Below, piece by piece: positions 10,734-21,932 of a stretch of DNA of 64,000 bases (its first letter is position 1; every line of letters begins with the position of its first letter). Source of the DNA: Chaetoceros tenuissimus (Eukaryota; Bacillariophyta; Thalassiosirophyceae; Chaetocerotales; Chaetocerotaceae); NCBI GenBank assembly GCA_021927905.1, contig BLLK01000062.1, positions 1,550,001-1,614,000 of the forward strand, in the 5' to 3' direction. Both the position numbers and the translations under genes were made by a program. The notes under the pieces are model-generated. The model was given only the letters and a program-made list of their open reading frames with translations. It searched no databases and was not told where the DNA came from.

Positions 10734-13700
10734 TCATATTTTATTCCGTCTCTTTGTCCGAGTTGGAGGCGACGGTTGGACCTTTTCCACAGACATATTA
10801 GTTTTTGTCTTGACTACTCCATTCTTCCGTTTCAGACCACTTGAGGCAAATGTAAATGTTCCTCCTGACTTCCATCGGGCTGCGATCAAACGTATTACTT
10901 CTCCAAGAAATATAATATCATTTGTCAATCCAAAAGAGTCATTGAGCTTCAAATCGGAATTTTGCCTGCAGCCGTGATAATTTAAATGCATATGACCTAC
11001 CCACTTTAAAAGTGAAGACACCATTTTCTGCCCATTTGACATCCTTGAATTTGTGCTGGTAGCTGCAAAAGTAGCTATTAGATATTCTTTCACCTTTTTG
11101 GGTATGTCAGAAATTTCTTTGAAAGATACATCAAATTTTTGATTTGATAGCTTCAAGAAATTGATCTTGTTTTCTCCATCCACATAGTGATGTAAAATTG
11201 AATCCACAGCATGGATTATAATAGCATCATCTTCTACAAGAAATCCTGCCGAAACAAGTTCATCTCCAAAATACTTTGACTCATACAGACGTCGCAAAAT
11301 CATGTCTGGTGATGGAGCTTTTGTGTCTATTTGCATCTGTTCTCTTGCAACTGCATTCCAGATGATGGCACCCTTCACATCGTTACCTATTTTGGGATGT
11401 CTCAATATATAGTATTCTTTACTGGTATAAGGTATACCGTCTCCATCCAAACAATTGCTATTCGAAAGAATTTTGTCGGCAAAGTTCGGAACATAAGTCA
11501 TCTTTAATGGTTTTTTTGGCAGAATGCTGCGGTCACTTTTCACAAAGCCACAGAGTTGAGGAGCACTTAAATTAATGCCTAGAGACTTTTGCATGGCCTT
11601 CTTCATCTTTTCAATTTCTTTTTGGTAAATATCTTTAGATCCATTTTCAGTACGAGCAATTTTAGCCTTTTGAATTGTATGAAAGTCAGGGCCTGAAAAA
11701 TATGTGAGCTAGATGTTTTCAAAATCATTAGACAATCCCTACACAGATCTCACCTTTGTACTTTCTAGCATTTCTATATGTCACTTTGAGATTCATTGGA
11801 AACTTAGCCTTTTGACTGGTTAAAGGCGATACCACAGATCTTGAACTGTTATAGTTGTCTTTGTTCTCGACATGGAACCATCTCATGACAGAGTCAAAGG
11901 AAGTATTTGTACCTACAGAAACAAGTTCTAAATGAGATTTTTGTGACAAATCGAACAAAGAACCATCCTGTTACTTACTACCATAAGTCCCTACAATAAG
12001 TCCAACGAAGGGGTGATCCTCTCCTGAAAATAAGTTCTGATAATTGCTCTGATTTTCAATATCTGTGACGCTAGGATCAGGTTGAAAAGTAGGATGCGAG
12101 TGATACCAACCAACCACATTTAGACCGTGTTTGCGAATAGCATCTCCTACAGCAATCTGACTGTTGATTTCCATCTCTACATCCGTGAACCCATTATCGG
12201 ATCTTTCTGTTGACTTGCAAGGAAATGCTGCTTGAATGTATAGGATTTTTTCATCCTCATCATATTTCCCACCGAGTAATCCAATAACTTCCGACTGATT
12301 CAAATGACAATGAAGATCTGTTATAAATGATACATCTGGGCCAATTTTAACATCAAATGGCTGAATTTTTGATAGATCTATTTGATCTTTCATATCAAAA
12401 TTCTCAATTTCTCTCATGGCCATTTCGCTTTTCTTGGCAGACTTTCTTGATGGAAGAAGATAACGGAACTCTGGTCCAAATGAGTACTCGTCACATGTTA
12501 TCAATGTATGAGCATTCAAGTTACCTTCTTCCAATTCGGCTATGACCTAAAAGTAGGAAAGAATTAAGAATTTGTTCGAAAGTTCCTTGTGCGCGGAATT
12601 GGAAAAAGGACACTTACTCTAGACATTTTTACGCTTTTTCCCGACCTCCCACTTCTTCGTGCCTGACCGCCCTGACTCAAGTCTTCCTCGAAGTGATCTC
12701 GGCCACAATTACAATATGCCCTCAGATGTGGAGGTACAAATTCATCCAGATTTTGATCTCCTTCTTGGTCTATATGCATGGAGTCCGTATGACACTGTCC
12801 ATCTGTAAAATGTCCCTCATCCCAAATTGGTCGCCTTCCAAACAAGGAAAGTTCGTAGTTGTTGGACGAAGTCTGTTTTCCTGGGCTTAATGTCATCTTT
12901 TTGTTATCGATATCATTTACCCACAATTCCCCCAAAGGAGAGTGCATATAGTCTTCTGCCACTGAACTAATAAGCTTTCTCATCACTGAATGCGATTTCT
13001 CTAAATATTTTCTACTTTGCTCGTCAATTGAATTAAAATGGCATACATTCTTCTCTCCATCTTTGTTCTCACTAGGTTCATTTCCTGAACTATTTCTTCT
13101 TGAACGCCGTCTAATCGGTTGTATCTCTTTCTGTTTAGAACTTTGCTCAAATTTTCCTAGTTCGTTTCGGTTGGGGATGGATTCTAGAATGTCATCATTG
13201 GGCTGTACATCTGGTACAGGTTTCTTTCTCCTTTTATACTTTCGTTTTTCTTTTGTGCTTACTTCTAAAATTGCAACATTGGACTCTGTATCTAGTGCAG
13301 GTTTCTTGCGCTTTGTATACTTTCTTTTCCCTTTTGGAATGGATTGTGTTATTGTCTCATTCGACTCTGTATCCGGTACAGGCGTGTTTAGCTTTTCGAT
13401 AGGTTCTGATATTGTCTCAGTTGACTCTGTACCTGATGGTGACTTTTTCCTCCTAGTGTACTTTCTCTTTTCTTTAGGAATTGGTTCTGAAACTAAATCA
13501 TTGGACTTTGCACCTAATGAAGACTTTTTTCGCCTGGTGTACTTCCTCTTTTCTTTAGGGATAGATTCTGAAACTACATCATTGGACTCTTCATCTAGTG
13601 GAGGCTTCTTTCGCCTGGTGTACTTTCTCTTTTCTTTAGGGATTGGTTCTGGAACTGCATCATTGGACTCTGCATCTTGTACAGGCTTCTTTCGCTTAGT

Positions 13701-14867
13701 ATACTTCCTCTTTTTGCGTTCACTACCTGCAGGTTTTATACTTTCAGTGGCAACTTCCGCATTTAAATACGACTCAGTAGACCCTTCGCAGCCTTCTTCA
13801 TTTAATGGCTTTGATCTGTTTCTATCTGAAACCTTTTTTCCACGAATACCTACATTAATCTCATCATCATCTCCAACATACGTTTCATTCTTGTTCTTTT
13901 TCCGTGATTTCCTTTTCCCCTTTGTCGATTTCTTTGATTCTGAGCAAGTTGCTTGTATTTCAGGAATTTGTGCAATTTCATTTTGCATTTGACCACAGTT
14001 ACTGTCATGTTGATATTGTAAACCCATTACAGGCTCCATGGAATCATAAATAGGATGCTCTACCGAATTTATATTTGCGGGAGATTGTGAAATGAAACTA
14101 TTTGTCGACTCGTGATTGTAAGTCACCAGCTGTGAATGTCCAATGTTTGGTAAGGAATCAGGGATATGATCATTCGATACCGAGTAAACGTTTCTAAAAC
14201 TCCTTTTAGGATTTGACATGGCACCATTCTGCTGTGATGTAAGTGTAAATAATTGTTGTTCTACTTGGTTTGAAGGAGGAGCTTGCTGGTGAACTTGTTG
14301 TTGAAGTGCTAATTGAAGTTGTTGTTTCAGTGACAATGCTTGCCTAGCATCTAAATTTGACAATGTGGCACTACTGATCAAGTTATGAGCGCCTTCGTTA
14401 CTCATTTGAGACGATATATTTTTGTCTTTTTGAAAGCTATTCCCCATCAAGTCATATGCTAATGGTGGAAGGCGATGATTAGCCTGTTGTGGTTGGTGCA
14501 TTGGAATTAATGGCGGCATCGCGTGCACAGCGTCACTTTGATATTGATTCATGTCTGCATCTTTTTTATAGTGTCTATGTTGCATTGATCGTTGAATATT
14601 GTTCATATTTTGAAGTGATGAATTTTGAGTGATGGGAATCTGTCCTCTGTTGTCAATTATAGAATGAGTACCCATGAATCCAACCTGAATAGGTTGCAAA
14701 CTATTTGGCAATCCTTGCATGGAATCATGAAATTGAGCAGGATGCAAACCTGGTGGTCTCCCGTCTTCTGCTTGCGTATTACTGTTGGCATCACTGAAAT
14801 TTCTTGCATGGTGAACTAATTCATGACCACTTATGGGATGAGGATGATTTCTGTCTGCACCACTCAT
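10734..14867 (-). CDS. Large JAMM/MPN-domain protein (MYSM1/MPND-like deubiquitinase) with basic repeat array, 4 exons
   Basis: Predicted zinc metallo-deubiquitinase, probably nuclear. Exons in transcript order are 12618-14867, 11979-12546, 11754-11912 and 10734-11692, giving 1311 residues. Residues 1-300 are Gln/Asn/His-rich and disordered. Residues about 380-560 hold seven tandem units of about 27 residues around a KRKYTRRKK core. The MPN+ domain begins near 815 with the complete JAMM signature: E836 (NQSEVIGLLGG), H899 and H901, S909 and D912 (HSHPTFQPDPSVTD). That form of the motif is typical of MPND and MYSM1. The domain ends across intron 2 with FPMNLKVTYR. The last 320 residues are helical and lack a recognised domain. 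Intron 2 (66 nt) removes an in-frame TAA at 11971-11973. There is no SANT or SWIRM domain that I can see, so it is not a straightforward MYSM1 orthologue. Confidence 0.82.
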
Positions 14868-15341
14868 GCTTTGCTTACGACCCCTGAAATCCTGGATCTA
14901 CTGTGAAATATATATGGAAATTTGAGCCTATAGAAATATCTAGTGCATTCGTTGCCTTGAAAGTGATTTTTAATTACATTTATGGACGCATCTCATAGTT
15001 TATCTCATCAACTAACTCTTTTTTCATTTTTTTTTCAAAATGTCCATTCAAATCTTTTGACACTTGTCAATTAGCCTCAATCAGAAGCACAAAGAACAGC
15101 ATTGGAAAAGATCAGTAAGTATCTTATGGAATTGTGCTCTATTTAGTTGTGTGCAATACATAGTGGTAGCTCGTTTGTAGTTTGCATTAAGATTTCAAAA
15201 GTGATCTTAGATCTACCTACCGCTCCATCTTGATATCTTTCTCAATCTTTACGTCCAAGAGATAAAAAATTATAATTACATTTCAACAGAAAGAGAATAG
15301 AAAGTGGACTCATTTTATCATCACCTAGATAAGCTTGACAA
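14868..15341. promoter_or_regulatory. Divergent intergenic region between the MPN gene and the Vma22-like gene
   Basis: The spacer is 474 bp, AT-rich, and holds both promoters. It has a long T tract around 15019-15039 and no ORF of note. Nothing else is recognisable. Confidence 0.45.
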
Positions 15342-16015
15342 ATGACTGAGACTCCAATTATAGATATATTGTGTGCTATTGAAGAGTACAACAGTAGTCA
15401 TAATGCAGCATCTACTGCATATAAATCCGCACTATGGAATCTGAGCAAAGCAAGAAGGCAAAAGGGTGCTCTTGGCAGTGGATACTCATACTGTGCATCG
15501 GATGTGAGAGAAGAACTAAGGGCTTTCGCCACTCTCGAAAATAGTGAACATGATCTAGTTGACGAAGAATGTACAAAGGATACAGGCGATGTTTCTAGAA
15601 CAAGTTGTTCCTTTGTCCTATCCTATGCAGACAATGCAAAGAAAATGAAAAAGGAGATTGCTCAAGAAGGAACTACAAAAGAAGAGACTGGGTTACGACG
15701 TAGAAAAGGAAAATCTGAGACGTCAACTTCTCCGAGCCAATGGGTAGAGGAGAGCGCTGTTCTTGAGGAAGAAGAAAGAATGAGAACACAAGATCCAATT
15801 GGTGAGTAAAATACTACTTATTCTCATATTACTTCCATATTTTCTTTTGTATAAAATCACTAACCATGTTACTTTTTCAAGCATTATTTGGAGCGTTGCC
15901 ACCAAGAGATTTAAAGATGGCTCAAATCAAAGCAAAGGAGATGCTTCAACAATATGTGAAAGCTGCAAATGAAGCTAGAGTAATAATGAATTTGATCGCT
16001 AAGCATGAATCATGA
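15342..16015 (+). CDS. Vma22/CCDC115-like V-ATPase assembly factor, 2 exons
   Basis: Small soluble protein of 197 residues encoded by exons 15342-15801 and 15882-16015 (intron 80 nt, phase 1). The last 45 residues are the best clue: DPIALFGALPPRDLKMAQ followed by KEMLQQYVKAANEARVIMN. This is the Trp/Phe-Gly-x-Leu-x-Pro-x-x-Leu-(Arg/Lys)-x-Ala-Gln signature of the Vma22/CCDC115 family, followed by a helix. The N-terminal part (EEYNSSHNAASTAYKSALWN) is a predicted helix, also like that family. The middle is charged and poorly conserved. Family members help assemble the V0 sector of the vacuolar H+-ATPase at the ER. The family call rests on the C-terminal motif only. Without the second exon the ORF would stop at GE just after the donor. 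Confidence 0.6.
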
Positions 16016-16078
16016 GCACAAGCTCTCCCATTAATATACTTAAAATGAAATTCTTATTAGCATATTTACAATCTCTCT

Positions 16079-16807
16079 TCATTTAATTGGTACTCCTGCC
16101 AACAGTGATGCCGTTGTGATGCAAAATCCCATGAAAGCGAAAATCATTACAATGTTGAATATAAACACCGTAACACCGATTGCTGCGGGCTTGGAAACTT
16201 TGAGTCTTTCTTGAATATTAGCAATAATTCTATCAAACAAAGGGCCGATTCCTATTGAAATAGCAATTCTGAATGGTCTGAGAAAATTGGATGCTACATA
16301 AAATCCAGCATAGACTGCCAAAAAAGGCTTCCACTGTCCTTCAGCAAGTGGAGACAATTTTGTCTTTTTTGCAAACGCAAACCAAGATAGACCCACTGTT
16401 ATGCATGAATTAATATTCGATACCCATCCATAAGAGAGTAACGTTGCAAGGCCCATCTTTGCTAATCTTTCTTTTGTAGTTAACTTTTCTTCTCCTGATT
16501 TCGGTTTTGCTCTTTCCATAAATCTCTTGAAAGCTCCTTTCTTCTCTCCATCATCTGAGTTTTCTTCAGCAACTTCAGATTCAGACTGATCAGCGAATAG
16601 AGGTGAAGCTATAACATGGTATTTAGGTACAATCTGCGAAGTAGTCAATGTCAAAGGATGAGTGACAGTCCTAGCAATAGGCAAACTGAATGAATTACAT
16701 TGATCTGATAATAGAACAAGGAGAGGGATCCATGTCAAGGCTACAACTTTCGTGATAAGATTCATGATCGTTCTAATACTGAATTTCAATGGACTCACAG
16801 ATTGCAC
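16079..16807 (-). CDS. Plastid-targeted membrane protein of unknown function
   Basis: Single-exon protein of up to 242 residues; the second Met (MNLITKVV, start at 16765) is the better start because it places the signal peptide at the N-terminus. The signal peptide core (VVALTWIPLLVLLS) ends at CNS with Phe next (NSFSLPIAR), the phenylalanine rule for diatom plastid import. After an acidic linker and a basic helix, the conserved domain (about residues 110-242) has three or four hydrophobic segments: MGLATLLSYGWVSNINSCIT, PFLAVYAGFYVASNFLRPFR and IGVTVFIFNIVMIFAFMGF. The pattern resembles uncharacterised chloroplast membrane proteins of plants and algae, possibly in the DUF1279/FAM210 neighbourhood. 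I cannot name a function. Confidence 0.7.
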   Translation of the reverse strand: MQSVSPLKFSIRTIMNLITKVVALTWIPLLVLLSDQCNSFSLPIARTVTHPLTLTTSQIVPKYHVIASPLFADQSESEVAEENSDDGEKKGAFKRFMERAKPKSGEEKLTTKERLAKMGLATLLSYGWVSNINSCITVGLSWFAFAKKTKLSPLAEGQWKPFLAVYAGFYVASNFLRPFRIAISIGIGPLFDRIIANIQERLKVSKPAAIGVTVFIFNIVMIFAFMGFCITTASLLAGVPIK

Positions 16808-17280
16808 GTAGATGGTATCAGAAAAATGTAATAACGATGATGATTGATGATGCCAATAAAATGAAGAGATGAGAAGAAGAAGATCTCACAGTGTGTTCAA
16901 CTTCATGACGCTTATCCATTTGTAGTTGGTGTTCAGATGGGACTAAAAGGGATCGTCATTGGTAAAACTTTCATATACTTCCTTTTGCAACAGAAATCAT
17001 GATTCCGTGGGAAAATAATTGTTATTTTAATCTCCAAAGGATGGTATACAGTACACATGGCTAGACTGGTCATTTTTTGAGGGGAAGTGATGATGATAAT
17101 AACGTTCTATTCAAGTTGAAGAGACTGCATTCATATGTTTGTTTTGTTCCAAAATTATTCATAACTTCTACACAGAAATTGCACAACGCAGATACGCAGA
17201 TAGATGATTTCCTGTTTCTATGGATATATGCAACGGCTTTTCCTATGTTTACGTTCTACTCAAAACCACCATTTTGTAGC
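16808..17280. other. Upstream region of the plastid membrane protein and 3' region of the thioesterase gene
   Basis: Both neighbours are on the minus strand, so this 473-bp AT-rich stretch holds the promoter of the gene at 16807 and the 3' end of the gene at 17281. A 79-codon ORF on the other strand here runs into the thioesterase gene and looks like a shadow. Confidence 0.4.
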
Positions 17281-17799
17281 TCAAACCTTTTGCATCCAGT
17301 CTTTCAAAAAATTGGATTCTTCCATGAGTACTGAAGGCTTGATAGTTTTCCCATTTGCTTCTTTTACCACAGCCTTGAGATCTACAACCGCAAACTCTTT
17401 TGCTGGAAACCCTTCTTTGACATCATCGGGGTGTTGTTGAAATGAGTGTCTGTAGAATATCCATTTATCCTCTTTCTCATCGACTGAACATGAAGTAGAT
17501 ATAACAAATTTTTGAAATGGCTGAATAGGACGAATATATTGAATGTGATTTTCAACTGCTAGGAATAATATCCCTTCTTTTGAAGTGACTCGAGAGAAAA
17601 AGCTAGTTGGGGCAAGGCACCTCCATCTTGATAGCTCTGCACAAGATAGATATCTCGAGTTATTCATATGCAAGAATGCATCAATGTCTACTGGCCAACA
17701 TCGATATACTATATCCACCGTCTTCTTTGGAGTTACCACTGGTTTTGAAAAAGTTCCAAGAACTATTTGATTGATGACACGAAGGGTGAAGAAAATCAT
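17281..17799 (-). CDS. THEM6-like hotdog-fold thioesterase
   Basis: Single-exon, 172-residue protein. After a short N-terminal segment comes a 4HBT_2-type hotdog domain: VDIVYRCWPVDIDAFLHMNN, then SRYLSCAELSRWR, then VENHIQYIRPIQPFQKFVIS. The Asp-(Ile/Cys)-Asp-x-Phe-x-His-Met-Asn-Asn-(Ser/Ala)-Arg-Tyr-Leu block is diagnostic for the THEM6 / thioesterase-like superfamily. Members are believed to act on acyl-CoA or acyl-carrier thioesters, but THEM6 itself has no firmly assigned substrate. There is a weakly hydrophobic N-terminus (MIFFTLRVINQIVL), which could be a membrane anchor or organelle signal. The gene is divergent from the membrane-protein gene at 18246. Confidence 0.78.
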   Translation of the reverse strand: MIFFTLRVINQIVLGTFSKPVVTPKKTVDIVYRCWPVDIDAFLHMNNSRYLSCAELSRWRCLAPTSFFSRVTSKEGILFLAVENHIQYIRPIQPFQKFVISTSCSVDEKEDKWIFYRHSFQQHPDDVKEGFPAKEFAVVDLKAVVKEANGKTIKPSVLMEESNFLKDWMQKV

Positions 17800-18245
17800 G
17801 ATTGTACTCTCATTACTCTCCCACTATTGTTTTTGTCTTAGACCAACCGAGATCAGTTTGTACTGGGGTCCTATTTTTGCTACCTGCTACTTTCTAAAGT
17901 TATAACTGGTACGCGCTTTTCTTTCATTCCTTTATCAGTTTATATCAATCACCCTCGGTATCTTTTTCACAGAAGAAGAAGTAAAAAGAATTGAATCATC
18001 AACTTTCAAACATACTGAGTATCTACGTACGTACCATTCGTGTATTTTTGTCCATAGATGACTAAATGGGTAGAAAGAATGAATTCTTTTGCTTCTTCTC
18101 TCCTCCTCCTGTCAAGATCCATCATCTTCCTCTTCGTTCTAACATCTGCAAAAACACATTAGTGTTCGCTTGCTCAATCTCAGTTTCATTCATATATCGC
18201 TGATCATAGTACTCTGAAGCATTCACTCATCTTACTCTATTCAAC
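17800..18245. promoter_or_regulatory. Shared upstream region of the thioesterase and membrane-protein genes
   Basis: The 446-bp divergent spacer is rich in pyrimidine tracts (for example TTCTTCTCTCCTCCTCC near 18090-18107) on the side of the + strand gene. It carries no ORF of note. Confidence 0.45.
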
Positions 18246-19302
18246 ATGTCAAGCGAAGGTGCAGCTAAGAAGGAAGAAAATGAATCCAGCAGTGGGTCTA
18301 CTGTCGAAAAGATCAAACCATATCATGCATACATCAAGCCACTCATTGGAGTCTTCACAACAGTAACTCCAATCATCATCTCTGGATGTCAGGCAGTGTA
18401 TAAAGCCTACAAAACTCTTCCTGAAGATCAGCTCAAGATTTTGATTGGAGTAATAATCTGCTTTTTTGGAGGAGTGTATCCTGGACTTTTTGCTGCGATC
18501 GAGGCTGCAAAATTAGGTGGCTGGACCGATTTACAGAAATCTTTGACTGTACTTTCAGAGGAAGTTCTAGTTATCTTGGAAGAAAGTAAGAAAGATGATG
18601 TCAAAGATGACGACAAGAATGGTACCCCCGATGTTAAAGAAATTGACTCAAAGGCTCTTCTCGTTAGAAAAGCAAATCTTGTTCTCACAAAAATGAACCC
18701 GCAACGGGTCAATGAAGCATTGAGTTCATTGTACAAGGTCTGGTTGGCAGTTATGGCTGTGCTTGCAATTAAATTTGCTAGAACTGTTACTTTTGCTGGA
18801 TCAATCTGCACCTTCTTGAGAAAACCAACTGAGAAGCATCTTGTTCCTAGAATTCAAAATGTAGTCCCTGATGGTTACAAAAAATGGGTACCGGTTTTGA
18901 ACGATTGGTAGGTTCCTTCTCCTTTTCATACATGATTGATTGTCCATTTACTCAACAGTCTCCCTTTTTGTGTGCAGGATTACAAAGATGATTTCCATGT
19001 CTGTTGCATTCTACATTACTTCAATTATTGTAGCCTTCACTTCTGCTCTTACTGGCGCCTTGATGGTTACCCGTGGTCTACTTTCCATGTGTACTAAAAA
19101 GGGATGGGAATTGGGAGGATTACTTCCAAAGGATCACAAGGACACTCTCCTTGATGAATTCACTTCATATTTTATTGCTTTTGCAGGTTTCATTGTTCAG
19201 TTTAAAATGAATTTCAATGTTCCATTTCCTCTAAACATTTTGCTTTTTCCCGCTGAGATTGCAGAACAATTTATTCGCTGGTCTGTAACAAAGGTAAACT
19301 GA
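18246..19302 (+). CDS. Polytopic membrane protein of unknown function, 2 exons
   Basis: 328 residues from exons 18246-18907 and 18978-19302 (intron 70 nt, phase 2; the split codon makes Trp). The N-terminal 25 residues are Glu/Ser-rich with no signal peptide. Hydrophobic segments are seen at PLIGVFTTVTPIIISGCQ, ILIGVIICFFGGVYPGLFAA, VWLAVMAVLAIKFARTV, MISMSVAFYITSIIVAF and TSALTGALMVTRGL, so four to five membrane spans are likely. An acidic loop (KKDDVKDDDKNG) separates spans two and three. The motif GGVYPGLFAAIEA after span two looks conserved-type, but I do not recognise the family. It is likely a stramenopile-specific protein. Confidence 0.72.
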
Positions 19303-19504
19303 ATCAGATATGACGATATTTCAGACTACAACACCACAACGGGGTAAAAGAATTATTCAACTTGGTCCTACTAGAAATTATTTAAAGTAAACTAGAATAT
19401 TTCTCAGCTTGCCAATTGAATCTCTTTGTATCCCCGATAGATACTTGCTTCCATTCAACTCTATTTTTGAGTGTATTATCCAATTCCTATCGATACTCCA
19501 GTAT

Positions 19505-20056
19505 TTAGTGGTGACCAGCCTTCTTACCATCTCCGTGGAAGGTTGACCAGTATTCGGAATTAGCCTTTGCATCATCTACGGAAATGAATGAGATTAGATG
19601 ACATTTCTTGAAAGATATCGCTGAAAAATCTAAATTTTTCTTTTCACTTACCAGAGAATTTAGTTTGAGCTACCAATCCAAGTCCAGCAACAACACTGTG
19701 TTACGAAAGCAAAATCAACGTGAGATTTTAGTGAAAATAAAAGCGTATGTATGTGCAATACCTAAATCTTCCAATCACAACAATCCTCATCTTCCCAACC
19801 GCTAACTCTTCTTCCTTTTGCGTTGCATAATAACTTACGCGAAACCAATCATGAATGGCTTGTTTCCTACATGGGAGATTTCGTGTGCCATGAGTCTAAC
19901 ACCAGTCATCTGGCGCCAGGTCTGTACACCAGAAGCCTTCTTAGCCTCTGCTGCAGCAATACGAGCCTCCTTTCCGCGCCCAGCTGCAATCTTTTTGGAC
20001 TCAGCCATGCGCTCCTTGAAGTAATTGGTAACCTCTTCGTACTTAGCGTCAGACAT
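19505..20056 (-). CDS. Small single-span membrane protein, 3 exons, function unknown
   Basis: 110 residues built from exons 19839-20056, 19652-19695 (only 44 nt) and 19505-19575, with introns of 143 and 76 nt. All donors are GTAAGT and phases agree (2, then 1). The N-terminal 65 residues are charged and helical (YFKERMAESKKIAAGRGKEA). A single hydrophobic segment follows (KPFMIGFAVVAGLGLVAQTK), spanning the first splice junction. The tail is WSTFHGDGKKAGHH. The layout, a basic amphipathic helix then one span, resembles small accessory subunits of mitochondrial or plastid membrane complexes, but I cannot assign it. Only the first exon forms an ORF above 60 codons, so simple ORF calling would truncate it. 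Confidence 0.72.
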
Positions 20057-20362
20057 CTTTCTACTACTTTATCGATAGTGTTAGCATTAACACAAGCGTT
20101 GATCGGTGGTTGTTTTGTTCACATGCTGCATCTTATTCGCCAGTAATAAAATACCTACTGTAGAGGGATAATATATAACCGCCATGAACGGTTTACATTT
20201 TATGACAATTGAGCAAATTATGTACATACGTACTAAAGTGTATGGTAGACAAAATTATACGTGGTACTGTATTTTTATTTTAAAAAATAGTAAGATTGAA
20301 AGTATTTCATGTTCAAAGGTAGGGAATTCTTGCTTCCATGCATACCTATAAAAATCCCCATG

Positions 20363-21523
20363 TTACGTTGCCATGTTATATTTCCATCTATTGCAAAGGA
20401 AAGCCCAAGGGTATAAAGCTTTTGGTCTCGTAGGATAGCGTCGATTTATTGTGCTCCATACGAGCTCAATTCCATTGTCTCTCTTTGTGGTTCGACTGTG
20501 GATAAAAAATTTAAAGCTGGCAAGGTTGATATACTTAATTGGTCTCTCATGGGAAAATACAAAGACTCCCATATCAGCATCTTCAATTGGATTATGATGG
20601 GACATTGCTAATCTATCTTCACTGCTTAATTGATTTCCTACATAGTCGGCTAGATCAATTGACATGAAATAGAACGGACCAACACCATAAAATATCTGTT
20701 TCTCTCTTGTCGCCCATGTATTTCCTCCGTACATTCTAACATTGAGAGGTGTAGGTGGTAAATCATCATGCATAAATCTCAGTAATAGATCTGGGTGAAC
20801 GATTGTATCATCATCGACTTTGGCTATGTAATCAATACCATATCTTTTTGCAACTTCTGCACCGAATTTAAAAAATGTTGCAGATTTTCCTCTTTGCATT
20901 GATTCTCTAATGTTCAGATAAATACAATCATCTTCACAATCTTCATTTTCTATATCATTTGGATGTATTGTTAATGGTGTATCATCACCATGGTCGAATG
21001 GGCGCGAATATCCTCCACCTGCTATAACGAACGTATAAGGAACCAAACAACGAGAATTGGCTGGATTATTTTCTTCTTTTTGTCGTATGTATTCATTAAG
21101 CTTGCAAAATCTGGGATCATCTACTCCAAGATATGTCTTCCGTAGAGCATCTCTACGATCTCGAAATCGATCAGCAATATTTGTTGAAAAGATACCAAGA
21201 AGCATAGTCGTATCTTTGTCATTGTACGAAAGAGGTTCCTCTATTATCATTTCCTTCATTTTCTTCTCAAAGGCCCTCCCTAACTTTCTGGCAGCCGGTG
21301 GGTATGCTTGATGTATGGACTTTGTCATGTGATCAGAGTAAAGTAAAAGTGAGCAAGACATTGTAGCAAGTAGAAACACTAACTTCGTTATGGTTCGCCG
21401 CGACAAACTCAAGCGATGCAGCCTACGAGGATAAGATACTTGCATAGTGCAAATATTCATGTGGTCTCCGGGCATTAGAGGTGTATACTTTATTATGAAG
21501 TTATGGCTCTCGTAATACAACAA
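20363..21523 (-). CDS. GT31-type beta-1,3-glycosyltransferase, tandem copy 1 (intronless)
   Basis: Predicted Golgi type II membrane enzyme that transfers a hexose (galactose or N-acetylglucosamine) from a nucleotide sugar to a beta-1,3 position. The 386-residue ORF has a basic cytosolic tail, one membrane anchor (TKLVFLLATMSCSLLLYS) and a lumenal catalytic domain. GT31 landmarks: RRDALRKTYLG (the family's R-R-x-x-I-R-x-T-W block), the metal-binding DDD in YIAKVDDDTIV, FYFMSIDLADYV, and EDADMGVFV (equivalent of the E-D-V-x-x-G catalytic motif). Internal Mets at residues 22 and 27 are alternative starts; Met27 would give a tidier tail. It is the first of three minus-strand paralogues in a row. 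Confidence 0.82.
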   Translation of the reverse strand: MLYYESHNFIIKYTPLMPGDHMNICTMQVSYPRRLHRLSLSRRTITKLVFLLATMSCSLLLYSDHMTKSIHQAYPPAARKLGRAFEKKMKEMIIEEPLSYNDKDTTMLLGIFSTNIADRFRDRRDALRKTYLGVDDPRFCKLNEYIRQKEENNPANSRCLVPYTFVIAGGGYSRPFDHGDDTPLTIHPNDIENEDCEDDCIYLNIRESMQRGKSATFFKFGAEVAKRYGIDYIAKVDDDTIVHPDLLLRFMHDDLPPTPLNVRMYGGNTWATREKQIFYGVGPFYFMSIDLADYVGNQLSSEDRLAMSHHNPIEDADMGVFVFSHERPIKYINLASFKFFIHSRTTKRDNGIELVWSTINRRYPTRPKALYPWAFLCNRWKYNMAT

Positions 21524-21932
21524 AACAAATTAAAGTATTAGTCTAAGTAATAAGTACTGGAGGAAACAGTGTGTGTAAAATTTTTTTATATTGTGACGTT
21601 TTGATCCTAGATTTTGGTCATTGGGTGAATTGTGACATCTCTATCTTTTTAGTTTGAATTTCCCCGAGGGTGAAGAATGAAATTATTCAAAAATTAATTA
21701 TTGAAAATGAAATAAATACCAATTAAATGGAAGTCTTCTTATTTTTTGTCCTTATTAGCAAGACCTAGGAACTTAAAACTTTCTACTATTCGAATGTACC
21801 CTATTACAAAAATGCTATTGAAAAACCTAACTATCGGCCAAAAAAGTTTGGAGAAAATAGGTTCAATATAGTTTATGCCTACGTACATGAAGACAAATAA
21901 CAAATAATAGGAGGCAGCACGTATTTTTTACA
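21524..21932. promoter_or_regulatory. Upstream region of GT31 copy 1
   Basis: The 409-bp AT-rich spacer lies between tandem paralogues. At 21660-21674 it carries TCCCCGAGGGTGAAG, about 138 bp before the start codon. A related motif sits at the same distance upstream of copy 2. Confidence 0.45.

Noticed and set aside
11968-11978. 11-nt GT...AG gap in the MPN gene that would keep frame
   Set aside because: Far below any credible intron length. The 66-nt intron 11913-11978 uses the same donor, removes the same stop and keeps phase.
13063-13992. 309-codon + strand ORF opposite the MPN-protein gene
   Set aside because: It is the antisense of the KRKYTRRKK repeat array; its repeated phrases mirror those repeats and it has no independent protein character.
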